NCBI RefSeq assembly: GCF_050948175.1
Contig: NC_135199.1
Coordinates: 4,344,501-4,408,500, forward strand
Direction: 5' to 3'
From: Xylocopa sonorina
Taxonomy: Eukaryota; Arthropoda; Insecta; Hymenoptera; Apidae
DNA length: 64,000 nt
A model generated the notes under the pieces. That model was not told where the DNA came from and ran no database searches. It saw only the letters and a program-made list of their open reading frames with translations. Below are positions 11,639 through 24,868 of the stretch, piece by piece; position 1 is the first letter of the stretch, and every line of letters starts with the position of its first letter. The position numbers and the translations under genes are program-made.

Positions 11639-12670
11639 AGCGGTATTCGAACGGACGTCTGTTCCCTCGATATTATCCGTCGATTTCTACGTTCGATCAG
11701 AATTCACCCGAAGGGTATTGCGAGCCATCGCGTAGCATAATCGACGCCTTTGGACGATTCCTCGGTCGAATTGCAGACGGTGTTCTCCCCAGGACGGGGC
11801 AGGACAGGACGGTGCCACGGAACGACACCAAATAACAGCCGCGTGCGGTGAATAATATTCGCGGCGTGCCGTGCCGCTTTTCCACCGCTGTAAATTCACG
11901 GGAATTTATCGCCAGGCGGCAACGACATAATAAATAGGGGACGTCTCCTCCGCGCGGCTTTTTGACAACCCGAGGAGCGTCTCCCCGTGGCATGCCCGTC
12001 GCGCATTGGTCCCGTTCTCCACGGTTTTTGTTCGACTCCGACAAAAGTAAAACGAATGGCGGTACACGCGATAGCATTGTAATGCCCGGGCGTGAATCCC
12101 GCCACGGTGTTCACCCTCGGAGCCACGTGTTCCGTTTCGAGCCTGTTCTGTGCCCTTCGCCTGCATTGCACGCGCACGATTATTACCACCCGGCCGTTGA
12201 TAAGCGCTACAAGTGCTCGAATTTATATCTTCGCGCTCCGCTAAATTATTATTGCACGGTGTTAATGCATGCAGTCGCGTCATGCAATTGGAGCCAGACT
12301 GACGGTGTTTCGTCGCCAGAGATTATTTCCGTACAAGGCGATTTCTGTTCCAAGAATTCCTCTAATAAAGACGCGATGTTTCCTCGGTAGAATTTCTCGC
12401 GTTCGCGCGTCTCTTCCCGCTTCGTGGTAGATTCGATCGTCCGTTGCACGCGTGCATTTTTCGGGAAGGGATAGAGAGGAGTCGACGTGGGTAACCCCTG
12501 GATACCAGCCGTAATCAGCGTCGTCTCTCAGCCGAGAGGGCGAATCCGGTTGCTCGAGTGTCACCTCGGCGATGCAGCAGGGCTACGGCCCTTCGCGCGC
12601 GCGGAGTGCACGGCTTTGTGAGCCTCTTGTTAATTAAGGCCCGCTCATAATTGGCCACGTACACGGGCAC

Positions 12671-12680
12671 GCACGCGTGC
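12671..12680. repeat. GCACGCGTGC palindrome
   Basis: A perfect 10-bp palindrome of alternating purine and pyrimidine within a CACG-rich stretch, with potential to adopt a Z-DNA-like form. Confidence 0.6.
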
Positions 12681-14539
12681 ACGAATAGACAGCGTGACGG
12701 CGACCCGTAACAGGCATTTGTAACCCGGCTCTATACAGAGAGATACCGCCTGTTCGCTTCTGTTTGTCTGAATGGCTGCGCACTTGCCCAGTCAAGGGAT
12801 CGGAAATAGGTCGATGCGAACGATTCCAAGTCTCGTTAGTCGCCATTCCACGTTACACGGTTGCTTTTGGATGAACATTCGAGGCAACCAATCCACAAAT
12901 GTGGAAACGTTCGCGAGGACGGGCAAAGGGGCGAGAGAACGTTAACTGTGAACGGTAATAACGTTATCGTGACGATGGGAATTTTGATTGTGACGAATTT
13001 GGTAGAAGACTGTTCAGACTGAGTAGTTGACATTAGGATATCGCATGCGTAGAAGAATGTACAGTGGGACAAGGATGACGGAGTCTGTGCTCGTGCAATG
13101 CCTGATCGATTCATTTACGTATTTCCAAGCAATAATCCATAAAGATTTCACGAATTTGCTAAAGAACCATCATGCGCGTAAAACTCGAAAAGTTACAATT
13201 GAAAAGTTCGCTCGCACAGAACGAGAGCGTCGTAATTTGTAGAGAACCGAACGCAATTAACTTCTGGCTAGATCAAAGGGCTTCGATTAGGTTAACCAAA
13301 TTGAAACTGGGTACCGCCATACGCGCGGCCACATATCGAGAATCGCATCGATGTGTTCAGCTACGCGTTAGGATACCGAATAACGGCTGGCATCTCGGCC
13401 GCGCGATTTCCACCCCCGTAATTCATCGGCCATTAAAATTGAAACAACACGACGCCCGCCGCGTAATCAAGCATTTCGTCGCCGCAAATTATTATCTAAA
13501 TATACGCGACGCCGCATGATTTTCTACTCATTTACATCCGAGATTGGAACGATGTACGATACACGAACTCGCGGGGTGGCTCGCGCGCCAGCGATCGATC
13601 TCCCCGCCCTCGCTCGAGCATTTTGTTTCGACCAACTATGTCGCGTGCGAATTTCACCTTAATTAAAAGCGTCACGTGCGATCGTTGAGCCGAGGGATCG
13701 CGAACGGGCCGCGCGCGTAAAAACCGCCAGCTTATAAATCAACCGAATCCACTCGCCTTTTCTCCTATTTCTCCTTCCTTCGAGCGGAGACGGAAGTTTC
13801 GGAATCCACCGTCGATCGAATCGATCATCAATGTGCCAAAGAACCAAAGAGCGATCGAAAATGAATACTGGTCAAGTGCGCGGTGTCCAACTTGCTAACC
13901 GTAACTGTAAATGTAAGATTTAATCCGCGCTCGCGAATGCAACGTATTCATTGCTATGCTGGATATAACCAGCACTAGTCTCTGTGCCGCGTTTAGTGGA
14001 TGCCCGCTATAATCGGCGCTAATCGCGAAAGCGTTAACCCATTCGTGGCCAACGATGGCCAAAGCTTTACCGAGTGCCAGCACGAGCTTACTCGTCATAC
14101 TTTAAATCTGTTTCAATGTTAATTTTCCTACGTTGGAAAGCATTTTTTTGTCACAGGCATATATACAGCAACGGCGAAAACTTAAAATGAAAATAGCAAT
14201 GCCAATGCAATCGCAAAGTTTTGTGCTAGCAGCAAATGGGTTAATAGCGTCGAAAAGGTTCGAAAACTTCCGTTTAAACGATTATTATTGGAATCCAACG
14301 ATTCCCTTATATTAGCATCAAGTTAAACGTTAAGTAGATTCCGACAAAAGGAAAGAAAAATTAATTGAAAAAATCAGCGAAGTCTAATTTCGCCAACCGT
14401 TAACCCAGTTCAACGACTCCAGTTTCTACTTCTACGGATCGTACAATTAGAAGTAACTACGGGATCGGTGGTATCTACGGAAAAGAAAGAAAGAGGAAAG
14501 GAAGAAGGTTAGAAGGCTAACGAAATTATTTCGATGGAA

Positions 14540-14975
14540 TCTGGCTGACCCTAATTAAGCCAGCTCCACAATTGGCTATCCAAAAGCGACTGGATATATC
14601 GACATCCGAGAGCGTTCCTGTGGCTGCGTCCGGACAATACATCCATGGCTGTACAGTCCATTCCTCCAGGGTCAGGAGGTGCAGCCACCAGGCCGAAAAC
14701 CCTATTCAATTATCCCGCTTGAGTACACCGGCTGTCCCGGGCGTCGTGACGATACTGCACGTGAATGCTGCACGCAGCACGAGCTTCCAGGGAACTTAAT
14801 TATATATGCGACGCTTTACCGGGGTAAATAGTAACCCAGTTTGCCGGATGGTAAGCGGCTATTGTGTGACAGCGAATATTAGGTTGCTAGAAAGCCGAGT
14901 CGATATTCGATAGCCCGTCAGCTGGAATTCTATCCGCGTTACGGTAATGAGTTAATGATTAACCGATGCCACCGA
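14540..14975. promoter_or_regulatory. Possible regulatory block
   Basis: CpG is less dense than in neighbours. The block mixes AATTAAG, CAATTGG, CACGTG-like and CAGCTGG words with TAATGAGTTAATGATTAA near its right end. It has no frame of interest. The mix of E-box and homeodomain-type sites suggests an enhancer. Confidence 0.13.
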
Positions 14976-17430
14976 TCGCTAATTACTAGTCGGATATGCC
15001 GTAAGCGTCTTTTCGATTTTAGACATCGGCTGATCCAACGAGCAGTGACAATTTCACGGCATTCGCGCGTCGAACACCTTCCTAGATCTAAACGTTCGAA
15101 CGTTTTGGAAGCAAAATCGCAGGGTGCTGTTACGAACGGTGATAGAGACGCGATACGTTCTCGACGAGGGGACGGATTTTCATATTTTTCCAACGAAAGT
15201 TACCCTTGGCAGAGAGTCGCGGACTGTTGATCGTCTGACGAGTAAAGCGGTTCATAGGTGCACTTGTGGTTTTAGGGTCGACTAAGTTGCGGAGGCGACG
15301 TTTGAACCCGAGACGTCTGAGGTTTAGCAAACTAAAGCAAACTATCACTACCGCTTACCGTTCTTGGCATACCACCTAAACGCGTCACGGTTAAAGACAA
15401 AGCGGAAATGAGACGTGCCGGAAGATCAAGGCTGTCTAAGCTGCGTCGTAACTTCCAACGACAACTCCTCGCTTGTAATGCACGGGCAAATATGCTACCA
15501 CTCGCGATAGTTTCGAGCATATTACATTCCGAACAACCCTTTAAGAACAGCGGGGTTAATTAACTCGCCCTAACACTTTAATACCTCCGAATCGACGACG
15601 TTACTCCCTCGAAACTAAATATTAAAAATGAAAGATTTTAATTAATCATATCTTGCGTTCGATGAGAATAGACAAATCTATTCAAATCGAACGAGGGTAA
15701 TTTATTTAGAATGTGAAGGAGGTTACTTAATTTTATCTTCCGCGATTAATCTCGAGAATCAGAGCGGCTCGATGATATACCGGTAATATTAATCATCTGG
15801 ATGGAATTCTATTTTCAACGCGTGATACGAACACGATTCTACGCTCGCACAAACACGAGAATATGTTACGTCAATCTGATCCTTCTGCAACAACTAGGTC
15901 GAGACTGATTCTAATTGGGTACAATCTCCTGACGAACCGATACGTTCCTTGTCGTACGTAAACGAACATGCGAACACACGCTCGCGATGGCTCCATTCTG
16001 GACACCGAGGCTGCTCGCTTAACCGATCCGTGACCGAGAAGTCGCATTTCATTTTTAAACAGAAACGATCGATCTTAATTCTTAATAATCATAAAATTCC
16101 AATCGAGCCATCTTAAGAGTCCTCCAGTATTGGCCGTAAAATCGTTCCAATTTTATCAGGAAACTTTCCACGAGGAAATTCGTAAAACGGTCGCGTGCCC
16201 GGAAAGTTAAGAAACTTACTCTTAATCGGGCGCTATTATCAGCTTTAAATGCGATTAAAAACGAACTGAATCTAGTTTCACTCTTCTTGCACGTTCCTCG
16301 AATACAGAACGAGGTTCGGAACATTTCGCATTCCGTTTTAAATTCGAAACGAAGTCCGAATATGTATATATATATAAATATATTCAAGCGTAAAAATCAA
16401 AAGAGCGGCAGGAAATTGAATACGGTACGAAGTCGGAAACATAGTAATAGCCATTTCCGCGTGAGATATACCGGTTATTTATCAATAAATTGTTCGAACA
16501 CACCGTGCACACAGTACGAGACCCGAGATTCGCGGTGGTTAAGCGCGCACTCACCGAGATTAGATCTTGCAGTGTCGCTCGTGAATAATAAATCGCCAAC
16601 AACGTGGAAATAAGTGCGGGAATTTCCACGCGTGTCGAACAACCATGCCGGTCGTATCATAAATTATTTATCCCGCGTATCCTACTGCAAACAATCAGAA
16701 TCGACGATCTCTGCGACGCTTGAGGAATTTTATGCCCCATTCGCCAACGACCGCCGTTCCGTCTCCGATCGGCTGCGCGTTCGCATCAATTTTTACAATG
16801 CTCAAACGTATAATCGCCTGATTAATTAAAATGTATTCTCGTCTATGATCGGTAAAATAATGGAATTCGTATCATACTCGTGAACAAAAGGAGATGATCG
16901 ATTAAACGTCGTATTATATTTTCACGGTGTCAAAACGCAAAGGGTCGATAAATCCAACGTCGAATTAACAGCGGCGAAATCCAATGAAATCCACGGATTC
17001 GCGTTGTTTCGAGTGTCACAGTGAAACAAGATTCGTGGATCTTCGCGCGGAAAATCTCCGCGACAATGGAATCATTCTATTATCCGTCATCGAGCGCTTA
17101 GAATCGTCATCGGATCAACGGTCCTATAAAATCCATTATCCTCAAAATTCCAATAAAAAAAAAATCGAAACTGCCCGTCGATGGTATTCGAAGTAACGCA
17201 CGAAGCGACGTGTACTTACTAACAATCAGACAGTAGGTAAAAGAAATTGGCTTCCGTTCAACACCCGCGTCATTCATCGGTCCAGACTTCGGTCCGCTCG
17301 GCGATAACGAGGATATTTCACGATACGCCGTGTGTCTATGGACGTGCGCGGGCGCGCAAATCCGGCGTGAGCGTGTGCAGGCCGGACGACACAATGAAAA
17401 GTTCGTCCCATTGTGGTGAACGCCTTGTTG
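14976..17430. other. No gene seen
   Basis: Ordinary CpG-rich DNA with the palindrome at 15090 and a short TA repeat at about 16.36 kb. No supported frame or RNA. Confidence 0.4.
15090..15105. repeat. 16-bp perfect palindrome
   Basis: AAACGTTCGAACGTTT reads the same on both strands. About one palindrome of this length is expected per 64 kb, so no function is implied. Confidence 0.8.
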
Positions 17431-17465
17431 GACAACGTTCGCCGTGAATAAAGGGGTAACTCATA

Positions 17466-17475
17466 CCCCCGGGGG
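17466..17475. repeat. CCCCCGGGGG palindrome
   Basis: A ten-base C5G5 palindrome at the start of the GC-rich patch at 17.4-17.9 kb. Confidence 0.8.
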
Positions 17476-17827
17476 CGGCTGTTCGGCCGTCCCGTGTGTC
17501 GGCGGGCGCAGGGGCCAGGTCGAACGTAGAAAAAGGGTTAACTCGGCCCAAATACTCTTAGCGCGAGCCAACTCGTCGTGCTAGTCGCCAACTTTCCTTT
17601 GTTTCCTAAACCGGATGGTCTCCCACCCCTTTCCGTCCCGTCGTCGGAGCCGCGCGCGCGGAGGCGCAGCCCGGAGCCAGCCAGATGGTACACGGGACAA
17701 TGTCTCCGCGGAGAGGGCCGAGAAACCCTTTCGCCGGGGAATAATGACGCGGCCGTTTGATTTATCTCGAGCCACTCGCTGCTCCCTGACCGGAAGACCT
17801 CTCCGCGCGGGAGATTTATATTTGAAT

Positions 17828-17854
17828 CCGCCGCTGAACGGCGGCGTCGCCGCC
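17828..17854. repeat. Two overlapping GC hairpins
   Basis: CCGCCG (17828-17833) can pair with CGGCGG (17839-17844) around a 5-nt loop, while GGCGGCG (17840-17846) can pair with CGCCGCC (17848-17854). The two hairpins share bases and are mutually exclusive. Confidence 0.7.
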
Positions 17855-17890
17855 ACGGGATCGGGGGTTGGACGGTGGCAAGGGTGATCC

Positions 17891-20580
17891 TATGAATCTC
17901 TCGTAGCCGTTAAATATTTATGTCCCCTTATTGTTATTCGTTCCTGGACAGGGGGGGAATTCCAGCCGCGCCACGGGATATTGTTAATTGCACATGGTGC
18001 CCCGTTAATTCGACGCGAATTGTTTCGCTTTACGCGGTCGTTTCGCGGGATTGAATGAGATGAAAAAAGTAAAACGGTTTCACGGCTCGTGGAAGGAATG
18101 ATTAAACGAACGATCGTTTTAGCACTGTAGTCGGCGGCGTTTTCATCCAGAGATTTATTAATTACCCCCTTTCAGACGTTTCATTTCTCTGGTTCTCGTT
18201 TCGATTCTAGAGTTTTCACAGAACTCTGTATAGCTATAGAAATGGAAAAAGTAATGTTTCCTTTGTACAAGAAAAAATGAAACTTTCTTTTTGTAAGAGA
18301 TTCGATTTTTAATCATCGAATTGCTGGGAGGAAACGCTGAAGTATCTCTCGAGTGCAGAGGGTTAAGTTGCGGGGGTAGGTCGTCTGATACAGAAGGACG
18401 AGGAGAAAAAGGGGAGCGTAAATCTCAGGAACTGAATTCAGCCGGTAGTGCAGTTGAGTTCTTGGCCGAGGAACGAACGCAAGAGGTATGTACATATAAA
18501 TCGAGTGACTTAAATCGAAATAATAGGATTCCACTTCTGTTTCCTATATTCCTATATTTTATTTCGTTTCTCTCTTTATATACCGAACAAAACTAACCAA
18601 AAATTCTACTATGCCTTCTCATTCCGATTCTTCAGATCGTTATCCAACGCAGATAACCAGTGAATTAATTTCTTTGAAACCGTTTCACTAATTTGAGAAT
18701 TGAAAAACCAAAAAGTACAGAAAGCCATATATCTACACGTATTCAAGTTTGATACATTAGCACGAGAAGCTGCTTAGAGGAAAACAAAGCAATAGAACGG
18801 CAAGCAATTAAACTAATCAACCAGTAGAACGAAGAGGGAGGGAAATTCGATTAGCAGCAGCGCGCTGCACCCCGTGCAGGCCAAGATCGTTCATAACGAA
18901 AGTAAAATTGGGAGCCGGTTCTACGTCTGTGCTTTCTCAATTGTGCCACGCCTGATACACCGGGTCTTAGTCGTTTACTGAATAAACGGAGGCAAAGCAC
19001 GGCATTAGTTAGGAGTAAAGTTTGTAATATACGATCGAGTGCGTGTATCGCGACGCAGCCGTGTAATAGAACCGCAAGACTTAAGTAGAAACTTGTTGAG
19101 AAAGCAAACTCGGCTGTTCTGTTCAAGGTACAAAGCGTCGACGCTAACGTCTCGCTAATGGCTCGTAATCTCAGCGTCAAAGAAACCTCGTACGTTGTCC
19201 AACGGTTAAATGTATATTTCGCACAGTTACAGTTTTTCCTCTTCGCGTTAAAAATTTGAAACCTTTAAGAGAAATGTGTCCTCCGTACTTTGCTTCATCG
19301 CCATTGATATTGCCTCAGATCGCGTCTATATAATTCTGTTTCACTTATCGCAGTGCAGTTACGATGCGAACGGAGTTTAAGTAGTAAAGGTCCGCTACAG
19401 TCAGACATCGAGTAAGACTAGGAGCTTCAGTGCAAAACACATTCAAGCATCGTAGAAACGAACTTAAGTCACGTGCATAAATCATTTCTTTGTCACTTTC
19501 TCGTATTCTTCGAGCACCGTCGAGCATCTTGGTGTCCTTGAAAAAAGGAGCAGGCATTCCGTTCGACACGAGCTATCAAGAGCGTCTTACTCGCGATTCC
19601 GTACTTCGCGGAGTCCGCGTTCTTTTCGACTTGCATGGTTCAGGCTTCGAGTTTCCTTTCACGCCCGTTGCGAAACTCCTTTGAGCGTCTGTTCCTCTTT
19701 GAAGATCGCTCCGTTACGCGGCAGTTCTAAACGGAAGGAAGAAGGTGTCGATCGCTTGCGAACGTTGGCGTTTCCCTGTTTTTAAAAGAACAGGTGGAGG
19801 CGGTGCGAAAGAGTGGAATCGAAAGTGCGACGCGTATAAAGTAGCGCGACGAGTTTCGAGCGTTATTTTTCCATCCTGTAAAAACCCGAGGACCTCTCGC
19901 AGCCATATTTTTCTCCTCCTCCTAGTACCATTTGCTCCTCCGCGTTCTCGTTTTTCCGCCTCCTCGTGCTTCCCTTGGTTTCATGGTAGGGGAGCGGAAG
20001 GCAAGGAAACTTTAAATTGGCGAAATCGTTAGAACGAGAATTTTGTCAGGTGACTTTTGGAAAAATGGGTTAAAAACGAAGGAGCGAGAAGAGAGAGGAT
20101 TTCCACGGGAAGTACTGACTCCACGAATCGTTACGTATATCCGATGCTCGTGACCTGATAACGATTCCCACCCGGACAAGTAACGATCTCGTTGCATTTA
20201 TAAGCTTAATCGATATTCACCGAATATTTATAAAGAAAAAATTCTAGTTAAAAACGGCTGCCAGGTTGACTTACTTTCTTCACCGAACCGTATTCCACGG
20301 ATTCAATTGAAACGCGATTCATATGCTTCGCGATCATTATTCCTACCTTTTCGATGTTCTTTCAAACTATGTTCATTTCATTCGCGAGCAGTGTCGAGCG
20401 GAATAGAATGTTCTACGAAAGGTTGAACAATTTCATTGCATTCGTTATGTAGTGTTAAACTCGACGTTTTCGCGCACTCGATAGTCACTAATCTGTTTTG
20501 AAATTTTAGTCTATAATTAACGCTTATCTGTACTATATACAAGTTCTTAGGATTTAAAGTATGAGTAATGCCCTGACTGA
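17891..20580. other. No gene seen
   Basis: Mixed DNA. A TATAAAG flanked by GC-rich sequence at about 19.84 kb resembles a TATA element but lacks an initiator at the right distance. Confidence 0.4.
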
Positions 20581-20880
20581 ATGATTTTTAGAATGAATCT
20601 GACAAAATGAAGATCATATGCATTAAATAAATTATACGCATTTGATTAAAATTCTCAGGGGTGGTTGGATTGTTGAAGTGGAGATTGGAGATCAGTGATT
20701 AACAAGAATTCTAGTCCGAGGATGTGTCGAGATAGTTGAATGGATGAACACAAGAGTAGAGAGTGTGAAAAGAGAAATGTCCATGTGGTCACAGTCTGTC
20801 TGGTCGATCTCAAGGATTCCCGAAAGTGGTGAGATTTGCGCCACGGTGCATGCTGTTGAGACAAGAGTGGAGACTAGGAG
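20581..20880. other. CpG-poor, TG-rich stretch
   Basis: CpG is sparse (about three in 20641-20820) and TG and GAG words are common. Frames here are short and unrecognised. It resembles the island at 33.7 kb in composition, but I see no shared sequence. Confidence 0.35.
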
Positions 20881-21866
20881 CTCGTACCATCTAAGCCTTG
20901 GCACCCAGATGGTATAAAGATCTAAAGACGTTTCTCAAAAATAGCAGACACGTCGATCGTGGCATGAGTCTCGTGGTGGGGCATGGAGCGAGCCTTGAAG
21001 TCAATGAAGGTTTCGGGAACCGGACACGTTGCAAAATATCTTTGCCAGACGTTCGTTTCCTACATCGTGTAATTACGAAACGCGAGGAAGCGTACGCTAG
21101 GCGCGAAATAAAAATGTTAAAAAGTTTTGCACGCACGTTGGAGAAAATTATGTTACACAAATGGTAATACGTTATGATACTTGCTCTGAACATTGTTATC
21201 CCCGTTCTCGTTTATGTTATACCAGGTTTTAGCATAAAAATTAAGCACACATATATCTCCGTAGGTTGGGAAATGAAAGTTCCCCATGTTTCACAGCGCA
21301 GTGTGCATTTCTACTCCGTTCTTCATTTTAATGATATTAAAACGTGCACGACGACCAAATATCACATATCTGGCTAAACAGTTACGGTATTCGCATAAAT
21401 TTGTGGAATTACCTTTCGACACACTACGCTGCGGAGTCCTCCGTTCTAACGTGGAATACCTTAATATCGGAAAGTTCTACTATCGAAACATTCTGTTATT
21501 CGAACAACAACTTCCAGCGCCAGATGCCTTCTCCTATTACAAACGCGTTGTACTTCCGTACAATGTATACTTTGCTCTTCAGCCGAAACTAATTCTGACT
21601 AAACGCGCGCAGGCGCTTCCGTTGAAAAATGAATTTAGTAGCTACTGGTATACATGTATTAAACAAGAGAAAAAATGTAACATCCAAATTAAATTATCGT
21701 AGAACGCGATTTACGATCACGGTAGATACTCTTGCATAGAATAGCGATAAACGAACGGTCAAAGTATCGCGGGCATTACCCAAACGATGCACCCACTGGA
21801 GCGCATAATCCTGTAATTATTTTGAACGACAGACGGAATTAACACTGCTGGGCTTATGTTAAATAA

Positions 21867-21885
21867 ACCAGAAGCTATTTCTGGT
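21867..21885. repeat. 7-bp stem hairpin
   Basis: ACCAGAA and TTCTGGT are perfect inverted copies around GCTAT. It is an isolated short hairpin with no T-run following it. Confidence 0.7.
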
Positions 21886-22647
21886 TCCACTCGCCACGTG
21901 GTTACCAGCGGAAAATTAACGCGATTCAATTTCGCTCATACAGAAGTGGTTCGCGAGTCTATTCGAACTCCAGAAGTGCGTCAATGTGTGACAATTTAAT
22001 TCTAGAGTGGCGTCTATAAAATATATACTGTCAAACCCGTACATTAACGGTTATCGCCCCTTTCGAAGTAATATCCTAAACTTGAATTTGTGACAATAGT
22101 TAACAATTATCCTGCGTTAGTGCATCAAACAATGAACACAAGTTTGTATTAAAAAAGTTCTGGTAACTTTCATACGAAACATCCAAAATATATATACGTA
22201 TAATACTTCGGTCCGGAACTCTTCGTTATACGCGATCGAAAATCGATAACGTTCGTAAAACTCACGCAGCGTCGTGTGTCGCAGTTTTCGCGCGAGCCTC
22301 AGCAACGTGGGCGTCGGCGTCGCGACGAGACCGTCGTCTCTCATGTGTGAACTCTGTAATCCCTGGTAGCGCGGACGCTCGAGTTCAAACCAGCCGTTTG
22401 CACGAGTAACGCGAGCCTCGTAGCAGAAAAATTAATCTCATCAGGAAAGGAAGTGGATAAAATTGCAACGGCTTCCACGCTTCCCACCCCCGTCACGCCC
22501 CTTTCTCCGGCTTTCGCTCCTTTTACGCCGTTTTTTCAGTGGGGAAACATTAAAAATTTTTGGATAACGTTCCCGGCTAGATGAACGTTCTGAAAACTCT
22601 GTCTGATGGCGTTCTCGTCGGGACGTTAACGAGTGTATGTCTCGTTG

Positions 22648-22662
22648 AAAAAAAAAAAAAAA
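22648..22662 (+). repeat. Poly(A) 15
   Basis: An uninterrupted run of 15 A. No retroelement sequence or target-site duplication is evident beside it, so a simple homopolymer is favoured over a retroposon tail. Confidence 0.95.
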
Positions 22663-24496
22663 CGAGAAAACGAAAACCCGCGTGTCGCGCGGCGCGTCGA
22701 TCTTTTCCATTTCCGTCGCGCCGCTCGGAGCTCTGCTAATAATGTTGTTAATTTGACTTCCGTTGGACGTGGTCACGCGCGATACCGCGAACACCGCTGA
22801 ACATAAGATCGTAATTTTCAAAAGATCGCGTGGTTGAATTAAAACAGTTAAACGTTGAGAAGAGTTGCGGAGAGAAGGAGTAAATGGTGTTTGAAATTGT
22901 GGCGCGGGTCGTAATTTTAAACTTTTTATGCGAGTACAGTAATGAGGATTGGGGTGGGTGGAAAAAAGTTTGGTCAGTATTTGAAGCCTGCGCGTTTCGC
23001 GAGTGTAAATGGAACGGAGTAGCCTTGAGATTCTGAAGGCTGCGCCACAGGCTCCGAACCGAAGTTCCGTACTCGGCGTTTGAATTTGTAAATTCAAATT
23101 CAACTTTCGAGTTTAAAGTCAAATTTGTACTTTAAATCTAAATAGGTTCCCAAAGCTGTCGCCTGGTGAATCTCTGTTCTTAACTTTCTGATTCGCGAAG
23201 GACACCAAATTGTACAGCGCAGAATGGCAAAATCCTTTCCTCGATTTTGTTACAATCGTTTCGCGATTCGAAAACAACTGCCTCGAGTTCCCTGCACGAT
23301 CGATTCTGCGGAACGGCACGCGTTACTCGAGTATCCGTACCGCGAACACCTTGTACGCGTTGGTATCGTACTAATATTAGGGAATAAGTCGTAATCCGCA
23401 TAAATGCTGGCGCTTTAATTCAAACCAGGCGTTACAAGGGGCGGTACACATGTAGCTAGCGCGTCGAGCATCGTCGACCCGGGCTGAAGCAAGCAGATAA
23501 AGGGAGGTTGACACGTCATAGGTGCGCGTGTTCTCGAGCTCGTTAAACCGGGGTCGATATTCGCGAAAGAGATAATGCAGGGTCGACCTTAATAAACATA
23601 TCAAGCCGGGCATACGTAAAACGCGCGATTGATGGGGATCGATCAAGACGAGGACGCTAATTAAACGCGACACGAGACCCCTCTATCTTCGCCGACTTAT
23701 TCCTTACATGCAGGAGATCGTGTTTTTCAGGGAAATGTTTTCAAGTCACGTACCAGACTTACGAACAACCCGTGTCTACCGTTTAGCACCCCTTTTACCG
23801 CCTTTACCCTGTTTTATCTTATCGTTCCGCTGCTAATGCCCTCAACGATTACTCTGCTATCCCTATCGATGGTTTCCTCTCTTGCTTTGACGAATTTTCA
23901 GAGACGCATTATTATCCGTTTCCACAGTCACTGTACGAAATCGTATTATCGGGTATTCAAATGGACGCATTAAAATTAAACAGTGATTAAGCGATATATT
24001 CACGGAGTGCGTGAATAAAACATGCCAATAAAATATTAAATAGTGGAACGCTCGTGAAATGCATAATTCCAGTGAATAAAAATGTGTTTATACCAGGGAA
24101 CACGAACGCTCTCGATTTATTCTGGTGTGGGGGGGAAAAAAAAGGGATGCTCGAAATGTACTTCGGGGATAGTACGATTTCTATAATCCCGTTTCGATTA
24201 ATTGTGAATATTTATACGCCACTTTATAATTTATATAAATTCGCGATATTCACGAGCTTCCGGCGACATATTGGCCTCGGCGCGGGCAGGCGCACGAGAA
24301 TGGTAATGTCGAACGAAAACGCGTTAAATTAAAAACTACAGCAATATTCACTCTCCGTTTATGAATTTATACATGACATTCATTTCGCACGAAATCTAAA
24401 ATAATTCCCGCCGCGCGTTTTTCTCCCACCACGCAGAGTCGAACAATAACCGATGAAATCGCGTCTCGCCGCGAATCCTCGTGAAAGCAACGAGAG

Positions 24497-24516
24497 GAGA
24501 GAGAGAGAGAGAGAGA
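24497..24516. repeat. (GA)10 microsatellite
   Basis: A perfect GA dinucleotide run in otherwise CpG-rich sequence. Confidence 0.95.
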
Positions 24517-24847
24517 TTTTCGCGAAACGTGCTCGTTGTTGCCACGGTTCGACTTGTTCCCGACAAAGCGACATTTCGATGCGAAGTCCTCGCAGGAGAA
24601 TTTCCCCATTGTCTTTCTGATGAACTCTCTTCCCCTTCCTTTTTGTCTTGCTTTGTTTCCCGTCGTTCTCTCTTCTTTTTTTTTTATGGAAATATTCACG
24701 AACGGGGACATTAGCATTAACGTAGCTGCGCGGCAATAACAGAAGAGGCGAAGATTAAACGTCAATGTATTGTATGCGAAAAATAATCTCGAATAGTTTC
24801 GGACGCAACGGGGTTAAAATATCAAAAAGAGCATCGACATTCGTGCG

Positions 24848-24868
24848 TTTTTTTTTTTTTTTTTTTTT
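24848..24868 (-). repeat. Poly(T) 21
   Basis: The longest homopolymer in the window. As the complement of a poly(A) it could mark the end of a minus-strand retroposon, but the adjacent sequence shows no recognisable element. Confidence 0.95.

Larger units (their letters stand above)
9191..14539. other. No gene seen apart from one candidate exon
   Basis: CpG-rich DNA. It holds the candidate exon at 10563, the AC repeat at 11032 and the palindromes at 11618 and 12671. A segment with TTAATTAAGG and CACG-rich words at 12.61-12.70 kb may be regulatory. Frames up to 163 codons occur on both strands without recognisable features. Confidence 0.4.
17431..17890. other. GC-rich patch
   Basis: Dense in CpG, with the C5G5 palindrome, CGCGCG words and the competing hairpins at 17828. 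Arginine/proline-rich frames on both strands reflect composition. Confidence 0.4.
20881..24490. other. No gene seen
   Basis: Mixed DNA with the hairpin at 21867, a CTATAAAATA TATA-like word at 22014 and the A15 run at 22648. A 220-codon minus-strand frame at 22441-23103 starts with TTG and has no nearby ATG. A G7A8 run lies at about 24.13 kb. Confidence 0.4.

Noticed and set aside
18245..18275. Mariner-like terminal words (GTAATGTTTCCTTTG)
   Set aside because: Only a short partial resemblance, with no inverted partner and no transposase remnant nearby.
19831..19845. TATAAAG in GC-rich flanks as a promoter
   Set aside because: No initiator lies at the required distance and no frame follows.
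22441..23103. 220-codon minus-strand frame
   Set aside because: It starts at TTG, has no ATG near its start, and crosses an A15 homopolymer read as a Phe run. No recognisable protein.
24540..24565. tRNA B-box-like GGTTCGACTTG
   Set aside because: The 3' part of the box does not fit, and no A-box, anticodon stem or acceptor stem can be drawn.
24848..24868. Poly(T) as a retroposon tail
   Set aside because: No reverse-transcriptase remnant, internal promoter boxes or target-site duplication could be seen next to it.
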